From positions 124,001 to 188,000 of the forward strand of contig NZ_AVPS01000006.1 in assembly GCF_000768345.1 (NCBI RefSeq): a stretch of 64,000 bases of DNA, given 5' to 3'. Position numbers and translations under genes: made by a program. Under the pieces are notes generated by a model. The model searched no databases and had not been told where the DNA came from. It saw only the letters and a list, made by a program, of their open reading frames with translations. The first letter of the stretch is position 1, and each line of letters begins with the position of its first letter. This document shows, one piece after another, positions 44,529 through 52,857 of the stretch. Source of the DNA: Lysobacter concretionis Ko07 = DSM 16239 (GTDB lineage: Bacteria; Pseudomonadota; Gammaproteobacteria; Xanthomonadales; Xanthomonadaceae).

Positions 44529-45664
44529 GAGCCTTCGGCTGCCGTCTTGCGCTCGGCGTCTTCCGTGCCCGCCGCATCCTTTCCGGGCACCTCGCCGGCC
44601 GGTGCCGTTGCGTCAGCCGGCGTCGCCGCCGCATCTGCGGCGGTGATCTTCGAGCCGACCCGCAGCTTGCCGGTGCCGTCGACCACGATCTCGTCGCCGG
44701 CCTGCAACCCGCTGGTCACCTCCGCCAGGCCATCTGCACGGCTGCCGACCGTCACGTCGGCGCGTTCCACGGTCCGGTCCGGCCGCACCCGGTAAAGGTA
44801 GGAACTGCTGCCCACCTGCACGATGGCGATCTCGGGCACCAGCAGCGCCTCGCGCGCAGGCCGTACCAGGGTGACCTGCATCAGCATGCCCGGACGCAGG
44901 CGGCGGTCCTCGTTGGGGAAATCACCGCGCACCACCACCGCGCGTGTGGCCGGATCGATCCGCGAATCGACCATCGCGACGCTGCCGGTGAACTCCTGTC
45001 CGGGCCACGACGCACTGGTCGCGCGCAGCACCTGGCCAACGCCCAGATGCGCCAATGCCGATTCCGGCACGGGGAAATCGACGTACACGCGGCTGGTGTC
45101 GTCCAGGTTCGCGATCGGCGTTCCCGGCGTCACCAGCGCGCCCGGACTGACCTGGCGCACACCCAGCACGCCGGAAAACGGCGCCCGGATCACCCGATCC
45201 GACAACTGCGCGCGGATCTGCTCGACCCGCGCGGCCGAGGCATCGCGCACGGCGCGCTGGGTATCGACGGCGGATCGGGCGACCAGCTGCTGTTCACCCA
45301 GCTGCGCGAGCCGCCGGTACAACCGGTCCGCCTCGCTCGCACTGGCCTGCGCTTCGGCCAGGTTGGACTGCTGCTGCCGGTCGCTCAGGGTCACCAGCGG
45401 TGCGCCGGCCTTGACCAGGTCGCCACTGTCGAAATGCACGTCCTGCACGGTTTCGCTGACCTTGGCGGTGAGCGTCACCGACTCGCGCGCCTTGACCGTG
45501 CCCAGCGCCTGGACGGTGTCGTTCCAGGCCTGCATCCGCACCTGGTGGGTGGTTACCGGGATCGCACCCGCCATGGTGGGCGCCGGCGCGTCCTTGCCGC
45601 AGGCCACCAGTAAAAATGCAGATAAAAGGGCGCAGGCCGCGCGTCGTCCGGTCTGGATTCGCAT
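44525..45664 (-). CDS. RND efflux periplasmic adaptor (membrane fusion lipoprotein)
   Basis: 379 residues. Signal peptide with lipobox LLVACG (lipidation Cys near residue 21), then lipoyl/hairpin and beta-barrel domains of the MFP family: VTLTAKVSETVQDVHFDSGD, FSGVLGVRQVSPGALVTPGT and LRPGMLMQVTLVRPAREALL. A Thr/Ala-rich tail closes it. Start chosen at 45664 (MRIQTGRR), with GAGA 5 nt upstream; a TTG at 45679 is the alternative. It couples the permease to an outer-membrane channel encoded elsewhere. Confidence 0.93.
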   Translation of the reverse strand: MRIQTGRRAACALLSAFLLVACGKDAPAPTMAGAIPVTTHQVRMQAWNDTVQALGTVKARESVTLTAKVSETVQDVHFDSGDLVKAGAPLVTLSDRQQQSNLAEAQASASEADRLYRRLAQLGEQQLVARSAVDTQRAVRDASAARVEQIRAQLSDRVIRAPFSGVLGVRQVSPGALVTPGTPIANLDDTSRVYVDFPVPESALAHLGVGQVLRATSASWPGQEFTGSVAMVDSRIDPATRAVVVRGDFPNEDRRLRPGMLMQVTLVRPAREALLVPEIAIVQVGSSSYLYRVRPDRTVERADVTVGSRADGLAEVTSGLQAGDEIVVDGTGKLRVGSKITAADAAATPADATAPAGEVPGKDAAGTEDAERKTAAEGS

Positions 45665-45945
45665 GCTTTCTCGGGTCAATCAGAAGTGTGGGGATACAGC
45701 CAAGGAAAAATGAACAGCTGGAAACCGGTATCGCACGTCCTCAAGACGGACAGCCCGATGAGTCTAGTCGTCGCTGGCAACGTCCGCGTGGGCCATAGGT
45801 TGACCCCGGGTCGGACTGAGGACAGACCCGGCAAAGTGGTGCAACCCAGCGTTTCACTGGCTCACTGTGTCTTTACCGGGGTATGGCGCAGGCTTGCGGA
45901 CGACCCGACGACCGCGGGCTCTCCATGGATGAAGGAACCTCCCAG

Positions 45946-46899
45946 ATGATCCACGACAGCATTCTCGACACCATCGGCCACACCCCCGTGGTACGCCTGA
46001 ACCGGATGACACCCGCCGGCGTCACCCTCTATGCCAAGGCCGAATCATTCAACCCCGGCGGCTCGGTCAAGGACCGGCTGGCGCTGGCGGTCATCCTGGA
46101 CGCCGAGGCGCGCGGCCTGCTCAAGCCCGGCGACACCGTCATCGAAGCGACCTCGGGCAACACCGGCGTGGCCCTGGCAATGGTCTGTGCCGCGCGCGGC
46201 TACAAGTTCGTCGCGGTGATGACCGAGACGTTCTCGATCGAGCGCCGTAAATTGATGCGCGCCTACGGGGCCAAGGTCATCCTCACCGCGGCCGCCGAAC
46301 GCGGCACCGGCATGGTGCTCAAGGCCGAAGCGCTGGCGAAGCAGCACGGCTGGTTCCTCGCCCGCCAGTTCGCCAACCCGGCCAATCCCGCCTATCACCG
46401 CCAGACCACGGCGGCGGAAATCCTGCGGGACTTCGCCGGCCGCCGGCTCGACTGTTTCGTCAGCGGCTGGGGCACCGGCGGCACCCTGACCGGCGTCGGT
46501 GAGGTGCTCAAGGTCGCCCGTCCCGAAGTCCGCATCGTCGCCTGTGAGCCGGCCGGCGCGGCCCTGTTGGCCGGCCAGGAATGGCACCCGCACAAGATCC
46601 AGGGCTGGACCCCGGATTTCCTGCCCGAAGTGCTCAACCGCGACATCGCCGACGCGATCCTGCCGGTCGACGACGTACTGGCCCGCGACACCGCGCTCCG
46701 CCTGGCCCGCGAGGAAGGCATCTTCGTTGGTATCTCCGCCGGCGCCACCGTCGCCGCCGCACTGGAGGTGGCGAAATCCGCTGCTGAAGGCACGGTGATC
46801 CTGGCGATGCTGCCCGACACCGGCGAGCGCTACCTCAGCACCTTCCTGCTGGAAGGCGTCAACGAAGGTTCCGATGACGAGTGGCTGGCGGGCCTGTAG
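45946..46899 (+). CDS. cysK: Cysteine synthase (O-acetylserine sulfhydrylase)
   Basis: 317 residues. PLP enzyme that makes cysteine from O-acetylserine and sulfide. The PLP lysine lies in ESFNPGGSVKDRLALAVI (about residue 41), the substrate loop TSGNTGVALAMVCAARGYKF follows, and the phosphate-binding GWGTGGTLTGVGEVLK and the ISAGATVAAALEVA loop are intact. ATG 45946 (MIHDSILDTIGHTP) has AAGGAA 9 nt upstream and gives the family's usual N-terminus; ATG 45925 would add seven residues. It stands alone, divergent from the efflux operon with a 281-bp gap in which I identified no regulatory site. Confidence 0.93.
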   Translation: MIHDSILDTIGHTPVVRLNRMTPAGVTLYAKAESFNPGGSVKDRLALAVILDAEARGLLKPGDTVIEATSGNTGVALAMVCAARGYKFVAVMTETFSIERRKLMRAYGAKVILTAAAERGTGMVLKAEALAKQHGWFLARQFANPANPAYHRQTTAAEILRDFAGRRLDCFVSGWGTGGTLTGVGEVLKVARPEVRIVACEPAGAALLAGQEWHPHKIQGWTPDFLPEVLNRDIADAILPVDDVLARDTALRLAREEGIFVGISAGATVAAALEVAKSAAEGTVILAMLPDTGERYLSTFLLEGVNEGSDDEWLAGL

Positions 46900-46901
46900 T
46901 T

Positions 46902-47041
46902 GTAGCCGGGTGGTGCATTGCGCCTTCGGCTTGATGCACCCTACGCCCGTCACCCGTAGGGCGTATTAGGCCGGCAGGCCGTAATACGCCGGTGCCGGCA
47001 GGCCGTAATACGCCGATGCCGTAGGCTGCAATACGCCGGGC
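46902..47041 (+). repeat. REP-like hairpins followed by 24-bp tandem arms
   Basis: Hairpin A (46902-46944) pairs GGGTGGTGCAT with ATGCACCC around inner GCC-TTC-GGC. Hairpin B (46956-46990), headed GTAGGGCGTATTA, pairs with TAATACGCC around GGCC-GGCA-GGCC. The 3' half of B is then repeated in tandem: 24-bp units at 46970-46993, 46994-47017 and 47018-47041, the last one diverged. Confidence 0.8.
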
Positions 47042-47062
47042 ACCACACCCACCGAACACAAT

Positions 47063-47093
47063 GCAGAACGCCGGCACGAGGCCGGCGTTCTGC
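47063..47093 (-). terminator. Probable terminator downstream of the aldolase gene
   Basis: A perfect 13-bp inverted repeat (GCAGAACGCCGGC with its complement) around a 5-nt loop, 38 bp beyond the aldolase stop. The tail in the - direction is T-rich (ATTGTGTT) but has no pure T run. It also faces cysK, so it may insulate both genes. Confidence 0.65.
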
Positions 47094-47131
47094 GCTGTTC
47101 CACCATCGACTGGAATTCGGTCGACCCGGTA

Positions 47132-48136
47132 TCAGCCCTTCCACTCGCCCAGCGCGGCCAGGCCGTTGGCGCGGGCGCGCTCGAACACCATCGCCTGCGC
47201 CGGGCCGATGTTGCCGGCGATGTCCTTCGACCAGATCTGCAGCGCCGCCGACTGCATCGCGCGGCCGTAGGAGAACGACAGCGGCCAGGGGTTCGGGCCC
47301 GCGAGGTTCATGGCGTTGAGATGCGCGGTGGCGTCCGCGTCGGACTGGCCACCGGACAGGAACACGATGCCCGGCAGGGTGGCCGGCACGGTCGACTTCA
47401 GGCAGCGCAGGGTCTCGGCGGCGACTTCCTCGATCGACGCCTTGTCGCTGCAGGTCGAACCCGGCAGCACCATCGACGCCTTCAGGATCGTGCCCTCCAG
47501 CATCACGTTGTGCTCGTACAGCGAGCCGAACAACGAACGCAGGGTGACTTCGGTGACGTCGTAGCAGGTGTCGATGTCGTGGCTGCCGTCCATGATCACT
47601 TCCGGCTCGACCATCGGCACCAGGCCCTGCTCCTGGCACAGTGCGGCGTAGCGCGCGAGCGCGTGCGAGTTGGCCTCGATGCAGGTGCCCGACGGGATGT
47701 CATCGCCGATGTTGATCACCGCGCGCCACTTGGCGAAGCGGGCGCCGAGCTTGTAGTACTCCTCCAGCCGCGCACGCAGGCCGTCCAGGCCTTCGGTCAC
47801 CACTTCGCCCGGGAAGCCGGCCAGCGCGTGGGTGCCCTTGTCGACCTTGATGCCCGGGATGATGCCGTTGTCCATCATCACCTTCGCGAACGGCACGCCG
47901 TCCCTGGTGGACTGGCGCAGGGTCTCGTCGAACAGGATCGCGCCGGAGATGTGCTGGCTCAGGTTCGGCGTGGTCAGCAGCATCTCGCGGTAGGCGCGGC
48001 GGTTCTCTTCCGTGCACTCGACGCCGACGCTGTCGAAACGCTTCTTGATGGTGCCGGTGGATTCGTCGATCGCGATGATGCCCTTGCCCGGGGCGACCAT
48101 TGCCTGGGCGATTTCAGCAAGCTGTTCGATGCTCAT
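47132..48136 (-). CDS. Fructose-bisphosphate aldolase, class I
   Basis: 334 residues. Cleaves fructose 1,6-bisphosphate to triose phosphates through a Schiff base. Family marks are GKGIIAIDESTGTIKKRFDS near the N-terminus, FAKWRAVINIGDDIPS, and the active lysine in VMLEGTILKASMVLPG. This is the animal/plant-type class I enzyme, common in Xanthomonadaceae in place of the zinc class II enzyme. It is transcribed in the same direction as pyk, gph and pgk upstream. Confidence 0.93.
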   Translation of the reverse strand: MSIEQLAEIAQAMVAPGKGIIAIDESTGTIKKRFDSVGVECTEENRRAYREMLLTTPNLSQHISGAILFDETLRQSTRDGVPFAKVMMDNGIIPGIKVDKGTHALAGFPGEVVTEGLDGLRARLEEYYKLGARFAKWRAVINIGDDIPSGTCIEANSHALARYAALCQEQGLVPMVEPEVIMDGSHDIDTCYDVTEVTLRSLFGSLYEHNVMLEGTILKASMVLPGSTCSDKASIEEVAAETLRCLKSTVPATLPGIVFLSGGQSDADATAHLNAMNLAGPNPWPLSFSYGRAMQSAALQIWSKDIAGNIGPAQAMVFERARANGLAALGEWKG

Positions 48137-48226
48137 GGAGTTCCTGCAGGAAGTGGCGGAGTCAGCCCGTGAGTATAGCGGCCCACCGGAGCAAAGGCCA
48201 TTGCGAAACAGTGGCTTACGGGCACA

Positions 48227-49693
48227 TCACAGCTCGCCCAGTCCCTCGGTGCTGCCCTCCTCGCCCACCAGCAGCAGGCGCAGGGTGTTGGTCGCGCCGC
48301 GGTGCTCCATGTGGTCGCCGCTGGTGAAGATCACCCGCTCCCCCACGGCCAGCTGGTCGGCCTGGAAGAGTTGCCGGATCGCACTGCGCACGGCGTCGCG
48401 CGTGGCCAGGCCGCGGCTGTCGAAATCCAGCGGGATCACGCTGCGCATCAACGCCATCTTGCGCCGGGTGCCGGGGTGACGGGACAGGCCGAAGATCGGC
48501 ACCGGCGCGCGGAACCGCGACAGGAAGCCGGCCGTGCCGCCCGACTCGGTCATCGCCACGATCGCGCGCACCCCGATGTGCTCGGACACGAACATCGCCG
48601 CCATCGCGATCGCCTGGTCGGCGCGCTGCAGGTTGCGCGGAGCGGCCTCGAAATCGGTGTCGTGGTCGAACTGGCGCTCCGCGCCCAGGCAGATGCGCAC
48701 CAGCGCCTCGACCGACTTGACCGGATAGCGGCCGGCGGCGGATTCGGCCGACAGCATCACCGCATCGGTGCCGTCGATCACCGCATTGGCGACATCGAGC
48801 ACCTCGGCGCGGGTCGGGATCGGGCTTTCGACCATCGACTGCAGCATCTGGGTGGCGGTGATGACCACCCGGTGGCGGGCCAGCGACTCGCGGATGATCT
48901 TCTTCTGCAGGCCCGGCAGCTCGGCATCACCGATCTCCACCCCCAGATCACCGCGCGCCACCATCACCACGTCGCTGGCGTCGATGATCTCGCCCAGGTT
49001 CTCGATCGCTTCGGCACGCTCGATCTTCGATACCAGCGCGGCATCGCTGCCCGCCGCGCGCGCGATCCGGCGGGCATCGTGCATGTCGGCGGCGGTACGG
49101 CAGAACGACACGGCGATGAAGTCGACCCCGATCTGCGCGGCCACCTGGATCAACGCCTCGTCGTGTTCGGTCAGCGCACCCAGCGACAGGCCGCCGCCCT
49201 GCTTGTTCAAACCCTTGCGGTCCGACAGGACGCCGTCGTTGAGCACGCGGGTGACGATGCGCTGGCCGTCCACCGCTTCCACGCGCAGCTGCATCATGCC
49301 GTCGTCGAGCAGCAGCACATCCCCTGCAACAACATCGCCGGGCAGGCCGAGGTAGCTGACGCCGACCTCGATTTGCGTGCCCGGCGGGGCATCGGCGCGG
49401 GCCAGCAGGTCGAAGCGGTCGCCGGCGCTGAGGTGCACCTTGCCTTCGGCGAAGCGGTCGATGCGGATCTTCGGCCCCGGCAGGTCGGCCAGGATGCCGA
49501 TCTCACGCCCGACCTTGTGCGCGGCCGCGCGCACCGCCTCGGCGCGTGCGACATGCGACGCCGGATCGCCGTGGGAGAAGTTCAATCGCACCACGTCGAC
49601 ACCGGCGGCGATGATCGCCTCCAGCACGCCGGGCGCATCGGTCGCCGGGCCGAGGGTGGCAAGGATCTTGGTACGTCGCAGCAGCGCGGCCAT
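48227..49693 (-). CDS. pyk: Pyruvate kinase
   Basis: 488 residues. Converts phosphoenolpyruvate and ADP to pyruvate and ATP. Start region RRTKILATLGPATDAPGVLE, substrate motifs VVRLNFSHGDPASHVARAEA and DFIAVSFCRTAADMHDARRI, the active-site lysine in ALVSKIERAEAIEN, metal ligands in VMVARGDLGVEIG and the helix TDAVMLSAESAAGRYPVKSV are all complete. The C-terminal allosteric domain is present. It lies 90 bp upstream of the aldolase gene. Confidence 0.96.
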   Translation of the reverse strand: MAALLRRTKILATLGPATDAPGVLEAIIAAGVDVVRLNFSHGDPASHVARAEAVRAAAHKVGREIGILADLPGPKIRIDRFAEGKVHLSAGDRFDLLARADAPPGTQIEVGVSYLGLPGDVVAGDVLLLDDGMMQLRVEAVDGQRIVTRVLNDGVLSDRKGLNKQGGGLSLGALTEHDEALIQVAAQIGVDFIAVSFCRTAADMHDARRIARAAGSDAALVSKIERAEAIENLGEIIDASDVVMVARGDLGVEIGDAELPGLQKKIIRESLARHRVVITATQMLQSMVESPIPTRAEVLDVANAVIDGTDAVMLSAESAAGRYPVKSVEALVRICLGAERQFDHDTDFEAAPRNLQRADQAIAMAAMFVSEHIGVRAIVAMTESGGTAGFLSRFRAPVPIFGLSRHPGTRRKMALMRSVIPLDFDSRGLATRDAVRSAIRQLFQADQLAVGERVIFTSGDHMEHRGATNTLRLLLVGEEGSTEGLGEL

Positions 49694-49827
49694 CGGGAAA
49701 CTTCCATGCAGGGATCGATCGGATCACGCTAGCACGAGTTCCGGGCCCTCCTGCCCGATGAAACTCCCGGCAGACGGCAGCCGCGGCAACTCCGGAATGG
49801 ATCGGCCAACCGGTCCCGCGGAACGGT

Positions 49828-50469
49828 TCAACCGGCCAGCAGGCCAGCCAATTGCGCCGGCTCGGCTGCCAGGGTCTGCGCACCGGCGGCGCGCAGTTCC
49901 GCTTCCCCGCCGAAGCCCCACAGAACGCCGACGTTGCGCATGCCGTGATGGCGCGCGCCTTCGATGTCCATGCGGCGGTCGCCGATCATCCAGCACTGCG
50001 CCGGGTCCAGCTGCAGCCGATCCAGCGCCTCGGCGATCAGCTCGGGCTTGTCGCTGAGGCGGCCGTCGACGGTCGCGCCGATCACGTCGTCGAAGCGATG
50101 GCCGAACGGCAGGTGGTCGACGATCTTGCGCGCGTGCGGCTCGTTCTTCGCGGTCACCACGGCAAGGCGGTGGCCGGCGGCGTGCAGCGACTCGATGACC
50201 GCGCCGATCCCGGCATAGAGCTCGTGCTCGGCCCAACCGTGGGTCTCGAAGCGCACGCGGTAGTGTTCCACCGCACGCTCGACATCGGCCGGGTCATCGA
50301 ACAACGGCCCGAAGCTGGTACGCAGCGAAGGTCCGATCCAGCGTCGCAACTCCGACTGCGGGGGCACCGCCACGTCCATCTGCGTCAGGGCGTGCGCCAC
50401 ACAGCGGGTGATGCCGACCGCCGAGTCGATCAGCGTGCCGTCCATGTCGAAGAACAGGGTGGGTTTCAT
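49828..50469 (-). CDS. gph: HAD phosphatase, phosphoglycolate phosphatase-like
   Basis: 213 residues. HAD motif I FFDMDGTLIDSAVGI (nucleophile Asp8, acid Asp10), motif II VVTAKNEPHA, motif III lysine in GRLSDKPELIAEAL and motif IV MIGDRRMDIEGARHHG are all there, with a helical cap between I and II. The likely substrate is 2-phosphoglycolate, but other small sugar phosphates are possible. It starts 6 bp after the pgk stop, implying co-transcription with glycolytic genes. Confidence 0.85.
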   Translation of the reverse strand: MKPTLFFDMDGTLIDSAVGITRCVAHALTQMDVAVPPQSELRRWIGPSLRTSFGPLFDDPADVERAVEHYRVRFETHGWAEHELYAGIGAVIESLHAAGHRLAVVTAKNEPHARKIVDHLPFGHRFDDVIGATVDGRLSDKPELIAEALDRLQLDPAQCWMIGDRRMDIEGARHHGMRNVGVLWGFGGEAELRAAGAQTLAAEPAQLAGLLAG

Positions 50470-50475
50470 CGACGC

Positions 50476-51651
50476 TCAGCCGCGCGCCTTCAGGGCCGTC
50501 ACCGCCGGCAGCTCCTTGCCTTCCAGGAACTCCAGGAACGCGCCGCCGCCAGTGGAGATGTAACTCACCCGGTCGGCGATGCCGTACTTGTCGACCGCCG
50601 CCAGAGTGTCGCCGCCACCGGCGATCGAGAACGCGTTGCTGTCGGCGATGGCGCGGGCCAATGCCTCGGTGCCCTTGCCGAACGCATCGAACTCGAACAC
50701 CCCGACCGGGCCGTTCCAGACCACCGTCCCGGCACTCTTGATCATTGCCGCGTAGCGCGCCGCGGTGTCCGGGCCGATGTCGAGGATCATGTCGTCCGCG
50801 CCGACCGCATCGACCGCCTTCACCGTGGCCGGCGCATCGGCCGCGAACGCGGGTGCGACCACCACGTCGGTCGGCACCGGGATGTCGGCGCCGCGCGCTT
50901 TCGCGTCGCTCATGATCTGCTTCGCGGTGTCGACCAGGTCCATTTCCACCAGCGACTTGCCCACCCCATGCCCCATCGCGGCGATGAAGGTGTTGGCGAT
51001 GCCACCGCCGACGATCAACTGGTCGACCTTGCCCACCAGCGAGGACAGCAGCTCCAGCTTGGTGCTGACCTTGGAGCCGGCGACGATCGCCAGCAGCGGC
51101 CGCGCCGGCTGGTCGAGTGCCTTGCCAAGCGCATCCAACTCCGCCATCAACAACGGGCCACCGGCCGCGACCGGCGCGTGCCGGATGACGCCATGGGTGG
51201 AGGCCTGCGCACGGTGTGAGGTGCCGAACGCGTCCATCACGAACACATCGCACAGCGCGGCATAACGCTTCGACAAAGCCTCGTCATCGGCCTTCTCGCC
51301 GACGTTCATGCGGCAGTTTTCCAGCAGCACCAGCTGGCCGGGAGCGACCTCGACACCGTCGACCCAGTCCTTGACCAGCGGCACGTCGATGCCGAGCAGC
51401 TCCGACAGCCGCGCTGCCACCGGTGCCAGCGAGTCGGCTTCGCTCCAGTTGCCTTCGGTCGGCCGACCGCGGTGCGACATCACCATCACCGCCGCGCCCT
51501 TTTCCAGCGCCAGCTTCAGGGTCGGCAGCGCCGCCGTGATGCGCTGCTCGGAGGTGATCCGGCCCTCGGCGTCGATCGGCACGTTCAGATCCTCGCGGAT
51601 CAGCACGCGTTTGCCGGCTAGGTCGAGGTCGGTCATGCGGAGAATGGTCAT
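50476..51651 (-). CDS. pgk: Phosphoglycerate kinase
   Basis: 391 residues. Catalyses the reversible transfer of phosphate from 1,3-bisphosphoglycerate to ADP. N-terminal [35 protein letters not shown] and hinge/nucleotide motifs [35 protein letters not shown] and [20 protein letters not shown] are intact. The ATG at 51651 ([14 protein letters not shown]) is preceded by GGAAA; the frame stays open for a further 500 bp upstream but only through repeat DNA. A repeat hairpin (51816-51884) lies upstream in the orientation of this gene. Confidence 0.96.
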   Translation of the reverse strand: MTILRMTDLDLAGKRVLIREDLNVPIDAEGRITSEQRITAALPTLKLALEKGAAVMVMSHRGRPTEGNWSEADSLAPVAARLSELLGIDVPLVKDWVDGVEVAPGQLVLLENCRMNVGEKADDEALSKRYAALCDVFVMDAFGTSHRAQASTHGVIRHAPVAAGGPLLMAELDALGKALDQPARPLLAIVAGSKVSTKLELLSSLVGKVDQLIVGGGIANTFIAAMGHGVGKSLVEMDLVDTAKQIMSDAKARGADIPVPTDVVVAPAFAADAPATVKAVDAVGADDMILDIGPDTAARYAAMIKSAGTVVWNGPVGVFEFDAFGKGTEALARAIADSNAFSIAGGGDTLAAVDKYGIADRVSYISTGGGAFLEFLEGKELPAVTALKARG

Positions 51652-51815
51652 GGGCGTTTCCGTGATGGCGATAAGAGCCGGGCGATCGCCAGGCTCGGGC
51701 CGGCCATTGTCCCGTCCGGGGAGGAGTCGGGCAAACCTTGCACGGTTGACTGAGGTGCAGGCCCGGAAAGGCGTGGCAAGCCATTGGCCAAAAAAATCCC
51801 GGACAGCGGACGAGC

Positions 51816-51884
51816 GCGCGCACGGGGCATCGCCGCAAGTCGCTCCACGATATTCGCTTGGTTTCGCCGATACCCCGCACACGC
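51816..51884 (-). repeat. Conserved-loop hairpin repeat, copy 3 (upstream of pgk)
   Basis: On the - strand, arms of 17 nt (51868-51884 and 51816-51832) pair completely if four G.T pairs are allowed. The core between them reads CAAGCGAATATCGTGGAG and CGACTTG. Arms are unrelated in sequence to copies 1 and 2, the core is nearly the same. Confidence 0.75.
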
Positions 51885-52023
51885 CTGCACACTGACGATG
51901 CGGTTGATGGAGCAAAGCGGGAAGCCATCGGGCTGGCGGACATCTCGACCCGAAACCGACCGTCCGATACAGGCCAAAGCGGACGCAACCAAAAGGCCAA
52001 ACGAGCGCCGGCGTACTCGGGTA

Positions 52024-52092
52024 GCGCCTGTCGGGTGGCTTGGACACCAGGCGAATTTCGTGGAGCGACTGGCCAAGCTGCCCGGCAGGCGC
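52024..52092 (+). repeat. Conserved-loop hairpin repeat, copy 1
   Basis: Arms 52024-52043 and 52073-52092 form a 20-bp stem with 17 Watson-Crick and three G.T pairs. The core is CCAGGCGAATTTCGTGGAG-CGACTGG. The 3' flank CGAATCTCTCCCG (52098-52110) is also shared with copy 2. Confidence 0.8.
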
Positions 52093-52208
52093 GCTCACGA
52101 ATCTCTCCCGCCGCGGCTCACTCCATGGCCAACAAGCGATCCCACCGCAGATCACATGCCGAGCAACCATCGCAGCCGGAAGAAAAACAGGCGCCGATCC
52201 ACTGCCAC

Positions 52209-52277
52209 GCGCCTGTCGGGTGGCTGGGACATCAGGCGAATTTCGTGGAGCGACTGGCCAAGCTGTCCGGCAGGCGC
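52209..52277 (+). repeat. Conserved-loop hairpin repeat, copy 2
   Basis: Arms 52209-52228 and 52258-52277 pair at 19 of 20 positions (four as G.T). The core is identical to copy 1, and the copy lies 185 bp further on in direct orientation with the same 3' flank CGAATCTCTCCCG. Confidence 0.8.
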
Positions 52278-52355
52278 AATCGCGAATCTCTCCCGTCGCC
52301 GCCCTTCATTGCAACAACATTCCGACCCGACCCGGCTATTTCACGTCGCGGCAAC

Positions 52356-52402
52356 TACCCACATATTGTGTTGACTAACCAACAAAACACGATATGTTGT
52401 GC
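52356..52402 (+). promoter_or_regulatory. Two NrdR-like boxes overlapping the nrdAB promoter
   Basis: Box 2, ACACGATATGTTGTGC (52387-52402), fits the 16-bp NrdR palindrome ACACWATATATWGTGT at nearly all key positions. Box 1, TACCCACATATTGTGT (52356-52371), keeps the right half. Starts are 31 bp apart, three helical turns, the spacing typical of NrdR pairs. A -35 TTGACT (52371-52376) and -10 TATGTT (52393-52398) with a 16-bp spacer lie within, so NrdR binding would block RNA polymerase. The nrdR gene is not in the window. Confidence 0.75.
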
Positions 52403-52403
52403 C

Positions 52404-52590
52404 CGTCGGTGCCGATCCTCGCGGTCGGCTGAAAAGGGAAGCCGGTGTGAATCCGGCGCTGCCCCGCAGCGGTAAATGGAAACGAACGCCGTCTTGGCAC
52501 TGGGGCAACACGCCCTGGGAAGCGACGGCCAGTAGGAAAGTCAGGCGCTGCCTGCCACGTCCAGAGCCCGAAGACCTGCCGACAACCGCG
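52404..52590 (+). ncRNA. Cobalamin (AdoCbl) riboswitch upstream of nrdA
   Basis: The conserved core is plain: GGGAAGCCGGTGTGAATCCG and CGCTGCCCCGCAGCGGTAA in the first half and the B12 box AGCCCGAAGACCTGCC near 52565-52580. A stable hairpin ACCGCGCG/CGCGCGGT (52585-52608) adjoins the aptamer and may serve as expression platform; no T run follows, so control of translation or Rho-dependent termination is more likely than an intrinsic terminator. It governs a B12-independent class I reductase, which makes sense if the genome also encodes a B12-dependent class II enzyme. Confidence 0.92.
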
Positions 52591-52857
52591 CGATGCACAC
52601 CGCGCGGTGACCGGCCAGGGAGTCTTCGGGGGAAGACGGTCGGTGTCGCAGCACCCTGCCTCGCGGCGGGGTGACAGGGCGTCCACCGACGCCAGCCGAC
52701 ACCTTCCGCTTCAGACCCGGAAACTCCACCGCCCGCGGGGGCGTGGCCGTGCCGTCGGCACCGCGTTCTTTGCGCGTGTCGGTGGCGCGACACGCCTCCG
52801 TGCGTCGTCCTTCGAGGGAAGGCCGACGACCCGTGCGCCCTGCACCGGAGCCCACCC

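Larger units (their letters stand above)
51652..52857. other. 1.2-kb non-coding region between pgk and nrdA
   Basis: No gene is supported; open frames here are translations of repeats. In order it contains three copies of a structured repeat (51816-51884 on the - strand, 52024-52092 and 52209-52277 on the + strand), two NrdR-like boxes and a promoter (52356-52402), and a cobalamin riboswitch with adjoining hairpin (52404-52608). The 250-bp stretch from 52609 to the nrdA start shows nothing recognisable. Confidence 0.8.

Noticed and set aside
45680-45945. Operator or regulator site for the RND efflux operon
   Set aside because: A TTGACC string near 45799 was seen, but no matching -10 or palindrome, so no site is claimed.
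46970-47041. Three 24-bp units considered as a CRISPR-like array
   Set aside because: Units are contiguous without spacers and derive from one arm of the neighbouring hairpin.
51652-52170. Upstream extension of pgk giving a 564-residue protein
   Set aside because: The extra part is a translation of the hairpin repeats and the promoter region; the ATG at 51651 gives the normal Pgk N-terminus.
52024-52277. Direct repeats considered as ends of an insertion element or a mini-CRISPR
   Set aside because: Only two direct copies, no transposase or cas gene, no target-site duplication, and each copy is itself a complete hairpin.
51784-52475. Several short open frames in the pgk-nrdA gap with repeated peptide segments
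   Set aside because: The repeated peptides only reflect the DNA repeats, occur in several frames and lack ribosome sites.
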